The translations under genes and the position numbers were made by a program. Shown here one piece after another: positions 52,659-60,847 of a stretch of 64,000 bases of DNA (position 1 is the first letter of the stretch; each line of letters opens with the position of its first letter). The DNA comes from SIG78 sp036677805. GTDB taxonomy: Bacteria > Verrucomicrobiota > Lentisphaeria > Victivallales > Victivallaceae. The stretch lies in assembly GCA_036677805.1 (NCBI GenBank), contig JAVBVS010000011.1, positions 62,001-126,000 of the forward strand. The letters are read 5' to 3'. Below the pieces are notes generated by a model that saw only the letters and a program-made list of their open reading frames with translations, was not told the origin of the DNA and did no database searches.

Positions 52659-54131
52659 TTATCCGGCGATTTCTCCGGGAGGAACAGGCTTTTCGTGCCC
52701 GGCAATCAGGTGAATCCTGCGCCACGCTCCGGAACGGAACCGCCAGGTCACCGCCAAAGCCTCCACCGCCAGATAAACCGTCAGAAACAGCCAGATCACA
52801 TCCACCGGCGCATGATAAATCCCCAGCACCACCACTCCCGTCGCCTGAATGAAAACCGTGCAGCTTGACGAGATGATAAAAACCGCCATGGTATCGCCCG
52901 CGCCGCGCAATGCGCCGCAGAAAGTCTGAATCGTCGCATCGCAATAGCCGAAAACCGCCGCCAGGACCAGCAGTTTGCAGGCCATCTCCGACACCGCGCC
53001 GAACTGTTCAGCGTCGGCCGAGCCATCCGTGGGGGCGAACATCGCCGCCAGATATTCGGGAAAAATCACATAAACCAATGCGCAGACGGTCATGTAAGCC
53101 AGCGCAATCCGCCAGGAGCGATAGGCCGAAAGGTTGGCCATTTTCCGGCGGCTGCTTCCCACCAGCTGCCCCACCATGATCGCGGTGGCGTCGGAAATTC
53201 CGAGCAGCGGCATGAATACGATGTTGTTGATCGAAAGCGCAATATTGGAGGCCGCCAGCGCCTCCGGACTGAGGCGGCCGATCACCACCAGCACCACATT
53301 GAATGACATCACGCCGAAAAAAACCTGAAGCCCGGAAGGCGCCCCGAAGACCAGCAGCTTGCGCACATATTCGAACTTGAAGCAAATCCATCTCCGGGTC
53401 GCGTATTCGCCCTGGGGATGAAACAGAAAAAAGCCCAGGATCATCAGGAAACCGGCGAATACTGAAAGCGTGGTCGCAATCCCGGCCCCCTTGATGCCCA
53501 TGGCCGGAAATCCCCATTTGCCGAAAATCAGCACATAATCCAGCCCGATGTTGACGATGCAGGCGATCACGTTGACCGCCGCCACCACCAGCGTTTTGCC
53601 CCGCCCGGAGAAAAAAGCGAAAAGCGGCGCGCTCATGCATTGCAATAATCCGCATGGCGCCAGCGCCAGAAAGTAGGTCTTTTCCAGCGCGGTCAGCTCC
53701 GGTCCGTGCCCGAAGGCATGATCGATCAGCCAACAGCCGATGAACGGCACCGTCAGCCACATGACGAGACCAACCGTCAGGCCGGCGAACAATCCCGACC
53801 ACGACGCCTCGACGCAGCCCCGGCGATCCTCCGCCCCGAAAAGCTGAGCCACCACCGCGCTGGTGAAGTTGATGGTCACGATCGCAAAACAGGAAAGCCC
53901 GAAATAAAAGATGCCCGCCACCGGCGCCGCCGACAGCTCCAGCGTCGAATTCCAGGCCAGGAAAATACGGTCGGCGATCTGCATGGCCGTGAACGATGCG
54001 CTCATCAGGATCAGCGGATAAGCAATATGCCAGATTTCCCGGTAGCCTCCGGGCGCGGTGAATTCGCTGCGGGCGACCCAGCGCAAAGGATAACGGCAAA
54101 TGGCGGCGATGGCGGATAGCAATTTCTGCAT
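52659..54131 (-). CDS. MATE-family multidrug/cation efflux transporter
   Basis: Twelve-helix MATE exporter, 490 aa. The two-lobe pattern is visible: IWHIAYPLILMSASFTAMQI with DRIFL in lobe 1, and a corresponding ILLLVIGRLSPEALAASNIAL-type segment, SINNIVFMPLLGISDATAIMVGQLVGS, in lobe 2. It is probably an H+ or Na+ coupled exporter of cationic drugs; substrate unknown. It is a monocistronic gene with its own predicted promoter (54163-54190), downstream of ispF in the same direction. Confidence 0.92.
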   Translation of the reverse strand: MQKLLSAIAAICRYPLRWVARSEFTAPGGYREIWHIAYPLILMSASFTAMQIADRIFLAWNSTLELSAAPVAGIFYFGLSCFAIVTINFTSAVVAQLFGAEDRRGCVEASWSGLFAGLTVGLVMWLTVPFIGCWLIDHAFGHGPELTALEKTYFLALAPCGLLQCMSAPLFAFFSGRGKTLVVAAVNVIACIVNIGLDYVLIFGKWGFPAMGIKGAGIATTLSVFAGFLMILGFFLFHPQGEYATRRWICFKFEYVRKLLVFGAPSGLQVFFGVMSFNVVLVVIGRLSPEALAASNIALSINNIVFMPLLGISDATAIMVGQLVGSSRRKMANLSAYRSWRIALAYMTVCALVYVIFPEYLAAMFAPTDGSADAEQFGAVSEMACKLLVLAAVFGYCDATIQTFCGALRGAGDTMAVFIISSSCTVFIQATGVVVLGIYHAPVDVIWLFLTVYLAVEALAVTWRFRSGAWRRIHLIAGHEKPVPPGEIAG

Positions 54132-54162
54132 GTGAACAATCCGGAAAAAATGGTGAAATGAT

Positions 54163-54190
54163 ACTTTAGCTCATGTTCGCCATTTTTCAA
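54163..54190 (-). promoter_or_regulatory. Predicted promoter of the MATE gene
   Basis: Minus-strand TTGAAA (54185-54190), 16 bases, TAAAGT (54163-54168), 32 bases upstream of the ATG. Confidence 0.45.
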
Positions 54191-54234
54191 GTCGTTCCGC
54201 CCGTAATTCGCGCCGCTTCCTGCGGAAGCCGGGT

Positions 54235-54714
54235 TCAATCCTTTTTCATCAGCACCACCGCCTCGGCGGCGATGCCTTCGCGGCGGCCGATGAAGCCGAG
54301 TTTCTCCGAAGTCTTGCCTTTAATCGAAATCCGGGCCGCATCGGTCATCAACAGCGTCGCCAGCGATTCGCGCATGGCCGGCACATAAGGCAGGATTTTC
54401 GGTTGTTCCGCCACAATCACCAAATCGAGATTGCCGACTTTCCACCCATCCAGTTCCGGACTCTGCATCACCGTCCACAGCAACTGGCGGCTGTCGGCCC
54501 CGGCGAAAGCCGGGTCGGTGTCGGGAAACCACTGCCCGATATCACCCAGCGCCAGCGCCCCCAGCACCGCGTCGGTCACGGCATGAAGCGCCACGTCGGC
54601 GTCGCTGTGGCCGAACAGCCCGAACGGAAATTCGATCTCGACCCCGCACAGAAACAACTTCCGCTCCGGCGCCAGCCGGTGCACGTCATAGCCCAGTCCG
54701 ATCCGAAAATCCAT
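54235..54714 (-). CDS. ispF: 2-C-methyl-D-erythritol 2,4-cyclodiphosphate synthase
   Basis: MEP-pathway enzyme for isoprenoid precursors, 159 aa from the ATG at 54714 (AAGGA eight bases upstream; the TTG two codons earlier is less well placed). RIGLGYDVHRL carries the DVH metal ligands, LFGHSDADVALHAVTDAVLGA the second metal/substrate motif, and DIGQWFPDTDPAFAGADS the CDP-ME2P site. ITDAARISIKGKTSEKLGFIGR-like residues near the C-terminus bind CDP. It is coupled to the tandem PilT gene, whose stop is 2 bases before the ATG. Confidence 0.96.
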   Translation of the reverse strand: MDFRIGLGYDVHRLAPERKLFLCGVEIEFPFGLFGHSDADVALHAVTDAVLGALALGDIGQWFPDTDPAFAGADSRQLLWTVMQSPELDGWKVGNLDLVIVAEQPKILPYVPAMRESLATLLMTDAARISIKGKTSEKLGFIGRREGIAAEAVVLMKKD

Positions 54715-54716
54715 TT

Positions 54717-56912
54717 TCAATATTCCTTGACATTGCGGAAAGTTTTCAACAGCGACTGATATTCGTCGCGGGCGATCAGGTCGGCGGAGTAAAGTTCGCC
54801 CAACGCCTTGTCCATGGTCACCATCCCGTCCTTGTAGCCGGTTTCCAGCACCGACTGGAGCTGACTGGTCTTGCCGTCGCGGATCAGGGCCTGAATCGCG
54901 GTGGTTCCGGTCATGATTTCGAACGCGGCCACCCGTCCGGCGCCATCCTTGCGCGGCACGAGGCGCTGCGCCACCACGCCGAGGATGGTCCCGGCAAGCT
55001 GAAGCCGGATTTGGTTCTGCTGGTGCGCCGGGAAGCTGTCGACGATCCGGTCGATGGTCTGCGGCGCATTGTTGGTATGCAGCGTCGCCATCACCAGATG
55101 GCCGGTTTCGGCGGCGGTCAGCGCGGCGGCGATGGTTTCGGTGTCGCGCATTTCGCCGACCAGAATCACATCCGGGTCCTGCCGCAAGGCATATTTCAAC
55201 GCCTCGGCAAAGCTCAGCGTATCGGCATGAACTTCGCGCTGTTCGACCACCGCCAGCCGGTTGACATGAACGTATTCGATCGGGTCTTCGATGGTGATGA
55301 TGTGACAGGCGCGCGCCCGGTTGATCAGCTCGACCAGACAGGCCAGCGTCGTCGATTTGCCGTGCCCGGTCGGTCCGGTCACCAGAATCAACCCCTGCCG
55401 CTTGGTGATCATATCGAGCAAGGCACCCGGCAGATTGAGCTCGGAAGCCTCGGGAATCCGGTCGGAAATCACCCGTACCGCCACCCCGACCGTGCCGCGC
55501 TGGTAGAAACCGTTGATCCGGAAACGCACCGCCTTCTGAGCATCGTCCGCGCCCACCGGCAGCGTCACCGCCACCGCGAAGTCGATCTCCCGGCGGGCCT
55601 CGAAATCGGCCCGCTGCCGGGTCGTGAGCATGCTGAACAGCAGCCGCTGGGTATCCAGCGCCGTCAGCGGAGTGATTTCCAGCCCGGCCAGTTCGCCGTT
55701 CAACCGCAGCGTCGGCGCACTGCCGACGGATAGGAGCAGGTCGCTCGCCTGATGGCGCACCGCCGCATAGAGCAGCTGGCGCATATTCAAAGCGTCGCCT
55801 TCGCCGCTCTCCTCGGTCAATTTTTCGCGGAAGGTGTCGATGCCCGACTCCATGCCGCGCGCCAGCAGAATGAACTCATCGCGGTTGCCGCTCATTTCGA
55901 GCGCGTCCTCGAATTTGACCGTGCCCGCCGCCAGCAACGCCAGCAGCGCCCGGTTGAAGGTCTGAAAATGGGGATGATTGAGATGCTTGACCGCATCTTC
56001 CAACGCCGCGAAATTCTGTTCGGCGATCAGCTTCCGGAGCATCGGCGTGGTCCCCATCAGCTCCACCGCGGGCGCCATGCGCCCGCCCGCCGCCCGGGGC
56101 ACCAGCCGCTGCGCCACCACGCCGATCAGCGCGGCGGCCAGATCCGCGGCCACCGACTGGCGCTGGTCTTCGGGAAAAGTGTTGATCACCCGCTCAAGCG
56201 ATTGAATCGCATCGCCGGTATGGATGGTCGAAAGCACCAGATGGCCGGTCAAGGCGGCGCTGAGCGCGATCCGCATCGAGTCGAGATCGCGCATTTCGCC
56301 GATCACGATTACATCGGGGCTTTCCCGCACCGCACTGCGCAAGGCGTCGGCGAAGCTCAGCGCATCACTGTCGATTTCGCGTTGTGCGACCACGCTCTGA
56401 AAGTCGGCGTGAAGGTATTCGACCGGGTCTTCGACGGTTACGATATGCCGGGCGAAATTGCGGTTGATGTAATTGATCATCGCGCTCAGCGTGGTCGATT
56501 TGCCGTTGCCCGCGGCTCCCGCCACCAGGACCAGGCCCCGCCGTTCCGAGGCGAAATCGCGCAGCACCGGAGGCAGTTCCAATTCCGCGAACTCCAGTTC
56601 GTCGCCGCGCCGCAAAGGACGCGCGACCAGGCTGGCGGCGCCCTGGACATTGAAGAAATTCAGCCGGTAACGCACGTCGCCGATCACCGCGGAGGCGTCG
56701 CAGGCGCCGGAATTCTGATAGTGCTCTTCCTTGCGCTCGGACAGCACGCCGCGCCGGAAAACGGTCATTTCCTCCTCGGTCGGCGCAATTCCGAACCGGT
56801 CGGAGCGGGTGACGCGCCCGAAGCAACGGAAGGCGGGAATCTTGCCCGCGGTCAGAAAGAGATCGGACGCCCCCAGTTCCAGCGCCCCCCGAAACAAATC
56901 GCCGATATCCAT
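54717..56912 (-). CDS. Tandem PilT-PilT twitching-motility ATPase fusion
   Basis: 731 aa containing two complete PilT-type secretion/retraction ATPase units where PilT normally has one (345-380 aa). Unit 1 (about 1-350): N-terminal GASDLFLTAGKIPAFR, Walker A GAAGNGKST (132-140), VEDPVEY, Walker B VIVIGEMRD (201-209), LSTIHTGDA. Unit 2 (about 375-731): HQASDLLLSVGSAPTLRLNG, Walker A GPTGHGKST (513-521), IEDPIEYVH, VILVGEMRD (582-590), LATLHT-type ATLHTNNA. Unit 1 has a less canonical Walker A. The two halves differ in sequence, so the duplication is old. Role is presumed pilus retraction. Start at 56912 has GGGAG ten bases upstream; a longer open frame extends upstream but antisense to dut. 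Confidence 0.93.
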   Translation of the reverse strand: MDIGDLFRGALELGASDLFLTAGKIPAFRCFGRVTRSDRFGIAPTEEEMTVFRRGVLSERKEEHYQNSGACDASAVIGDVRYRLNFFNVQGAASLVARPLRRGDELEFAELELPPVLRDFASERRGLVLVAGAAGNGKSTTLSAMINYINRNFARHIVTVEDPVEYLHADFQSVVAQREIDSDALSFADALRSAVRESPDVIVIGEMRDLDSMRIALSAALTGHLVLSTIHTGDAIQSLERVINTFPEDQRQSVAADLAAALIGVVAQRLVPRAAGGRMAPAVELMGTTPMLRKLIAEQNFAALEDAVKHLNHPHFQTFNRALLALLAAGTVKFEDALEMSGNRDEFILLARGMESGIDTFREKLTEESGEGDALNMRQLLYAAVRHQASDLLLSVGSAPTLRLNGELAGLEITPLTALDTQRLLFSMLTTRQRADFEARREIDFAVAVTLPVGADDAQKAVRFRINGFYQRGTVGVAVRVISDRIPEASELNLPGALLDMITKRQGLILVTGPTGHGKSTTLACLVELINRARACHIITIEDPIEYVHVNRLAVVEQREVHADTLSFAEALKYALRQDPDVILVGEMRDTETIAAALTAAETGHLVMATLHTNNAPQTIDRIVDSFPAHQQNQIRLQLAGTILGVVAQRLVPRKDGAGRVAAFEIMTGTTAIQALIRDGKTSQLQSVLETGYKDGMVTMDKALGELYSADLIARDEYQSLLKTFRNVKEY

Positions 56913-56948
56913 CGCTGAAAATCTCCCGAAAATTTTGCAAAATCCCCG

Positions 56949-56981
56949 ATTCGGGTTTACAGTAAGCCCGTAAACCCGAAT
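56949..56981. promoter_or_regulatory. Perfect 12-base inverted repeat between pilT-pilT and dut
   Basis: ATTCGGGTTTAC (56949-56960) and GTAAACCCGAAT (56970-56981) with a 9-base loop, in the 93-base divergent gap between the PilT and dut starts. No T tract follows. It is either a dimeric repressor site serving both genes or a hairpin in the dut leader, ending right before the AGGAGG of dut. Confidence 0.5.
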
Positions 56982-57005
56982 ATGCAAATTCAGGAGGAAA
57001 CCGAA

Positions 57006-57449
57006 TTGACGAAAGTTCAGGTAAAAATCGCGATGGCCCCGGACTGCGGCGATCTGCTGCCGGCCAAGGCGCACCATGACGACGCCGCCTTCGATCTGCG
57101 CTCGCGGGTCGACCTCGACGTGCCGCCGGGACGCAGCACGCTGGTGCCAACCGGGGTCTTTATCGAGCTGCCAATCCATTATGAAGCGCAGGTCCGCCCC
57201 CGCAGCGGCCTGGCGCTGAAGCATAACATCACGCTGACCAACTCGCCCGGCACCATCGACGCCGGATATCGCGGCGAAGTCGGCGTAATCATGTTCAACC
57301 ACGGCCCCGGCGATTTCGCGATCAAACGCGGCGACCGCATCGCCCAGATGGTGATTGCGGCGCTGCCCGAAGTCGAGATCGAATGCGTGGACGAACTCAA
57401 CGCCAGCGGCCGCGGCGCCGGCGGCTTCGGCAGCACCGGCAAACATTGA
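57006..57449 (+). CDS. dut: dUTP diphosphatase (dUTPase)
   Basis: Homotrimeric dUTPase hydrolysing dUTP to dUMP and PPi, keeping uracil out of DNA. All five family motifs appear: AAFDLRS, RPRSGLALKH, NSPGTIDAGYRGEV, GDRIAQMVI and the C-terminal arm RGAGGFGSTG. I start at the TTG at 57006 (147 aa) because AGGAGG lies exactly 8 bases upstream; the ATG at 56982 would add eight residues and has no ribosome-binding site. A complete inverted repeat lies just upstream (56949-56981). It precedes uvrC by 60 bases in the same direction. Confidence 0.95.
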   Translation: MTKVQVKIAMAPDCGDLLPAKAHHDDAAFDLRSRVDLDVPPGRSTLVPTGVFIELPIHYEAQVRPRSGLALKHNITLTNSPGTIDAGYRGEVGVIMFNHGPGDFAIKRGDRIAQMVIAALPEVEIECVDELNASGRGAGGFGSTGKH

Positions 57450-57509
57450 CGCCGGAAGCGGCAACCGAGGCGGGAGCAGGGTCAAACGACAGGAAACAGC
57501 AGCCCAGTC

Positions 57510-59009
57510 ATGCCTGAACTCAAGGAAAATTTTCTGCCGTCGCTGATTCCGGGGTCGCCGGGAGTCTACATCTACCGCGACCGCTTCGGGACGGTGATTT
57601 ACGTCGGCAAGGCCAAGAATCTCCGCAAGCGCATGAGCTCCTATTTCCAGCCGGGGCGCATCCGGCAGGCCGACGTCAAGCTCCGGCAGCTGGTTCATGC
57701 CATTTACAGCTGGGAATATCTTCAGGTCAAATCCGAAGACGAATCACTGCTGCTGGAATCGCGCCTGATCAAGGAATACGCGCCCTATTATAATATTGTG
57801 ATGCGCGACGACAAGCGCTACCAGCTGCTCAAAATCCGGCTCGACGATCCGTTCCCGACCCTGACCCTCGCGCGGATCAAAAAGGATGACGGCGCCACCT
57901 ATTTCGGCCCCTTCCCGCACGGCATGGCGCTCAAAACCACGCTCGAATTCCTGCTCGCCCACTTCGGCTTGCGCGCCTGCCGCAGCAACACGCCGGACGA
58001 GGAGACCCGCAAACATTGTCTGAAACGCATCATCAGGGATTGCAGTTCGCCCTGCACCGGCGCAATTTCGCGCGAAGACTACCGGCGCAAGGTCGAAGCC
58101 ATGCTTGAAGTTCTGAACGGAGACATCGCCGAAATCAATGCGATGCTGGCCGAACGCATGCAGACGGCCGCACGCAAGCAGGATTATGAAAAAGCCGCGC
58201 GCTGGCGCGATGTGCGGGCCAATCTCGAAACCGTTTTCGGCCGCCGCAACCGCTCGTTCGAGCGCGCGACAATCCCGGCGCGCGGCGGCCCGGAAGCGAT
58301 GGCCGAACTCCAGCATTCGCTGGGACTGCCGATGCCGCTGCATACCATGATCTGCTTCGACATCTCCAATCTGATGGGAACGCTGGCGGTGGCGAGCATG
58401 GTGGTCTTCATCGACGGCCGCCCGGCGCGCGACGAATACCGGCGTTTCCGGATCAAGACCGTTACCGGCAGCGACGATTTCGCCATGATGGCCGAAGCGG
58501 TGGGACGTCACTTCCGGCGGCTGTTGGAAGAAAAACGCCCCCTGCCCGATCTGCTGGTGGTCGACGGCGGCAAAGGGCAGCTTCACGCGGCGCTCCACAC
58601 CCTGACCGATATCGGCTGCCCGCCGCTGCCGGCCATCGGCCTCGCCAAGCGGGAGGAGGAGATTTTCGTCCCCGGCCGCAGCGAACCGGTGGTGCTCGAC
58701 CGCCACCATCCGGGATTGAGAGCCTTGCAGGCGCTGCGCGATGAAGCACACCGTTTCGCAGTCGGTTACCACCGGGAGCTGCGGCGCAAGCGCCTGACCG
58801 AATCGCTGCTTGACGATCTTCCCGGCGTAGGCCCCAAACGCAAGGCGGCGCTGCTCGGAGCATTCGGCTCGGTGCGGGAATTGCGCAAAGCCGATGCCGG
58901 CGAAATCGTGCGCCGGGTGCCGGGCATCGGGCTGGAACTCGCCGCCGCCATCCGGCGGAGTCTGGGGCAGCCGCTCCCGGAAAAACACGACTTCCCCGAT
59001 CCGGCCTGA
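57510..59009 (+). CDS. uvrC: UvrABC system protein C
   Basis: Dual-incision nuclease of nucleotide excision repair, 499 aa (about 100 shorter than E. coli UvrC). Order: GIY-YIG domain with GVYIYRDRFGTVIYVGKAKN (1-90) for the 3' cut; UVR UvrB-binding helix (AARKQDYEKAARWRDVRAN, about 215-235); RNase H-like 5'-incision domain with ICFDISNLMGTLAVAS and VVDGGKGQL; C-terminal double helix-hairpin-helix (LPGVGPKRKAALLGAFGSV, RVPGIGLELAAAI). The shortening is in the linker regions, not the catalytic motifs. uvrA and uvrB are not in the window. Confidence 0.95.
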   Translation: MPELKENFLPSLIPGSPGVYIYRDRFGTVIYVGKAKNLRKRMSSYFQPGRIRQADVKLRQLVHAIYSWEYLQVKSEDESLLLESRLIKEYAPYYNIVMRDDKRYQLLKIRLDDPFPTLTLARIKKDDGATYFGPFPHGMALKTTLEFLLAHFGLRACRSNTPDEETRKHCLKRIIRDCSSPCTGAISREDYRRKVEAMLEVLNGDIAEINAMLAERMQTAARKQDYEKAARWRDVRANLETVFGRRNRSFERATIPARGGPEAMAELQHSLGLPMPLHTMICFDISNLMGTLAVASMVVFIDGRPARDEYRRFRIKTVTGSDDFAMMAEAVGRHFRRLLEEKRPLPDLLVVDGGKGQLHAALHTLTDIGCPPLPAIGLAKREEEIFVPGRSEPVVLDRHHPGLRALQALRDEAHRFAVGYHRELRRKRLTESLLDDLPGVGPKRKAALLGAFGSVRELRKADAGEIVRRVPGIGLELAAAIRRSLGQPLPEKHDFPDPA

Positions 59010-59037
59010 GATTTTCGTTTTTTTTATCGGCGCGGGG

Positions 59038-59065
59038 TTGTTTTTAGCCGAAATAAGGCTATATT
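59038..59065 (+). promoter_or_regulatory. Predicted promoter of tRNA-Cys
   Basis: TTGTTT (59038-59043), 16 bases, TATATT (59060-59065) preceded by AGGC, about 20 bases before the tRNA. A TAGCC/GGCTA repeat overlaps the spacer. Confidence 0.5.
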
Positions 59066-59084
59066 AAGGCTCGTCTCCTCACGA

Positions 59085-59158
59085 GGCGTGGTAGCCAAAC
59101 GGTCAGGCAGCGGTCTGCAAAATCGCATAAATCGGTTCAACTCCGATCCACGCCTCCA
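59085..59158 (+). tRNA. tRNA-Cys (anticodon GCA)
   Basis: Cloverleaf: acceptor GGCGTGG/CCACGCC, D arm GCC/GGC, anticodon stem GCGGT/ATCGC with loop CTGCAAA giving anticodon GCA, and T arm ATCGG-TTCAACT-CCGAT. T is the discriminator base and CCA is encoded. Seven T residues follow immediately, which may help terminate transcription. Confidence 0.95.
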
Positions 59159-59232
59159 TTTTTTTGCCCTCGTCCGCGGCCTCCGACGAAGCGTCGCCCG
59201 CCGTTTTTTTCCGCCCGAAAACACCGAAACGC

Positions 59233-59260
59233 TTGATTTTTGAAAAATCGAGGCTATATT
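59233..59260 (+). promoter_or_regulatory. Predicted promoter of rpmF-plsX-fabH
   Basis: TTGATT (59233-59238), 16 bases, TATATT (59255-59260) preceded by AGGC. A perfect palindrome GATTTTT-G-AAAAATC (59235-59249) overlaps the -35 and could be an operator. Confidence 0.5.
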
Positions 59261-59361
59261 ATACCTTCTTGAATTGGATATTCATAAAAATAACTGATTT
59301 TCAATGAAAAAAATCCGTCCGGCGAGGCCTCGCGGCCCGATACCGGCGGGGGAGAACGAAA

Positions 59362-59541
59362 ATGGCTGTACCGAAACGCAAAAGCTCGAAAATGAAGCGC
59401 CGCAACCGCAAGGCGGCCAACCGCTATGAAGGCGTCCAGGCGACGTTCTGCCAGAACTGCGGCGCGCCGGTGACTCCGCATCGCGCCTGTCTGGCCTGCG
59501 GCACCTACAAAGGCCAGACGGTGATTGCCTCCGGTGAATAG
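59362..59541 (+). CDS. rpmF: 50S ribosomal protein L32
   Basis: L32, 59 aa. MAVPKRKSSKMKRRNRKAAN is the canonical N-terminus, followed by a Cys4 zinc ribbon CQNCGAPVTPHRACLACGTY. GGGGGAG lies seven bases upstream of the ATG. rpmF followed by plsX and fabH is a conserved order linking ribosome and phospholipid synthesis. Confidence 0.97.
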   Translation: MAVPKRKSSKMKRRNRKAANRYEGVQATFCQNCGAPVTPHRACLACGTYKGQTVIASGE

Positions 59542-59575
59542 GCGGTTTCATGATCGTTATGGCTTTGACCGAAAT

Positions 59576-59628
59576 CGCCTGAATTTTCCGGCAGCCGCCT
59601 CCGGCGCCGCGGAGAATTCAGGCGTTTT
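59576..59628 (+). terminator. Hairpin between rpmF and plsX, possible attenuator
   Basis: CGCCTGAATT (59576-59585) / AATTCAGGCG (59615-59624) plus about five more pairs inside make a 15-base-pair stem. Only four T residues follow, so read-through into plsX is likely partial. It would let L32 be made in excess over the lipid enzymes. Confidence 0.55.
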
Positions 59629-59675
59629 GCTTGATTGAATCCAATGGGCATCGAGAATTTTCAGGATCACCGCAA

Positions 59676-60728
59676 ATGATGAAAATCGCAGTGGACGCCA
59701 TGGGAGGGGATTATGCCCCGGGGATCGTGATCGAAGGATTGGCCCGGGCGTTGTACGATTATCCGGATTGCGAATTTCTGCTGGTCGGCCACAGCGGCAA
59801 ACTGGGCTTTTATCTGGAAAAATACGGCATCACGCGTCATTCGCGGCTTGAAATCGTCCATGCCGAAACCGTGGTGGAAATGTCCGATCCTTCGGCCATC
59901 GCGCTGCGGGCCAAGAAAGACTCCTCCATCACCGAGTGCGCCCGGCTGATGAAGGCCGGCCGGGTCGAAGCGATTGTCTCGCCGGGTCATACCGGAGCGC
60001 TGGTGGCATCGACCAAAGTGCTGAACCGGACCCTGGAAGGGGTCGACCGTCCGGCGCTGGCGGCCAGTCTGCCGGCGCGCAACGGCCGTTTCATCCTGAT
60101 CGACGCCGGCGCCAACCCGGACTGCCATCCGCTGAATCTGGTGCAGTTCGCGCTGATGGGCGAAGTCTACGCCCGCTACCTTTTCCGCCGGGAGCGTCCC
60201 GCGATTGGCGTGCTGAGCGTCGGCGGCGAAGACGGCAAAGGCAGCGGATTGACCAAGTCGGTATTCAAGGCGCTTTCCGGGATGCCGGTCAATTTCGTCG
60301 GCAACATCGAAAGCAACAGCGCCTTCGAGGGCGCCTGCGACGTGCTGGTGGCCGACGGCTTCAGCGGCAATGTGCTGCTCAAGACCAGCGAAGGCCTGGC
60401 CAAGCTGTCGGTCAACTGGCTCAAGACCGCAATCCGCAAGAACGCGCTGCGGATTACCGGAGCGCTGCTGGCGCGCAACGCGTTCGAGGAATTGAAAGCC
60501 ATGGGTGACGCCGACGAGCTTGGCGGCGCGCCGTTGCTGGGGATCAACGGCATCTGCATCATCGGTCATGGGTCATCAAGTCCCAAGGCGGTGCGCAACG
60601 CCATCCGGATGGCGCGGGACGCCATCCGGTTCGGCATGAACGATCAAATCTGCCGGCGGCTGGCCGAGTGCGGCGCGACGACGGCGGAACTGGAAGCGGC
60701 GTTTCAGGCGGAACATCCGCAGGAATAA
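59676..60728 (+). CDS. plsX: Phosphate acyltransferase PlsX
   Basis: Acyl-ACP:phosphate acyltransferase, 350 aa from the ATG at 59676, converting acyl-ACP to acyl-phosphate for PlsY. Signatures: MKIAVDAMGGDYAP at the N-terminus, SSITECARLMKAGRVEAIVS, GHTGALVAS, FILIDAGANPDCHP, LLSVGGEDGKGSG-type VLSVGGEDGKGSGL, FVGNIE and ADGFSGNVLLKTSEGLA, all conserved. It follows rpmF across a hairpin and precedes fabH by 119 bases. Confidence 0.96.
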   Translation: MMKIAVDAMGGDYAPGIVIEGLARALYDYPDCEFLLVGHSGKLGFYLEKYGITRHSRLEIVHAETVVEMSDPSAIALRAKKDSSITECARLMKAGRVEAIVSPGHTGALVASTKVLNRTLEGVDRPALAASLPARNGRFILIDAGANPDCHPLNLVQFALMGEVYARYLFRRERPAIGVLSVGGEDGKGSGLTKSVFKALSGMPVNFVGNIESNSAFEGACDVLVADGFSGNVLLKTSEGLAKLSVNWLKTAIRKNALRITGALLARNAFEELKAMGDADELGGAPLLGINGICIIGHGSSSPKAVRNAIRMARDAIRFGMNDQICRRLAECGATTAELEAAFQAEHPQE

Positions 60729-60847
60729 ATCGGGAATCGGGCGGCGCGAGACGTCCGGGACGGGGGCCAACAGGTCTTTATCGGGTGAATGTTCGGCGGT
60801 TTCGCGGAACGGCAGGCGGCAACGGAGAGAGCAGACAGAGGGTTCAG

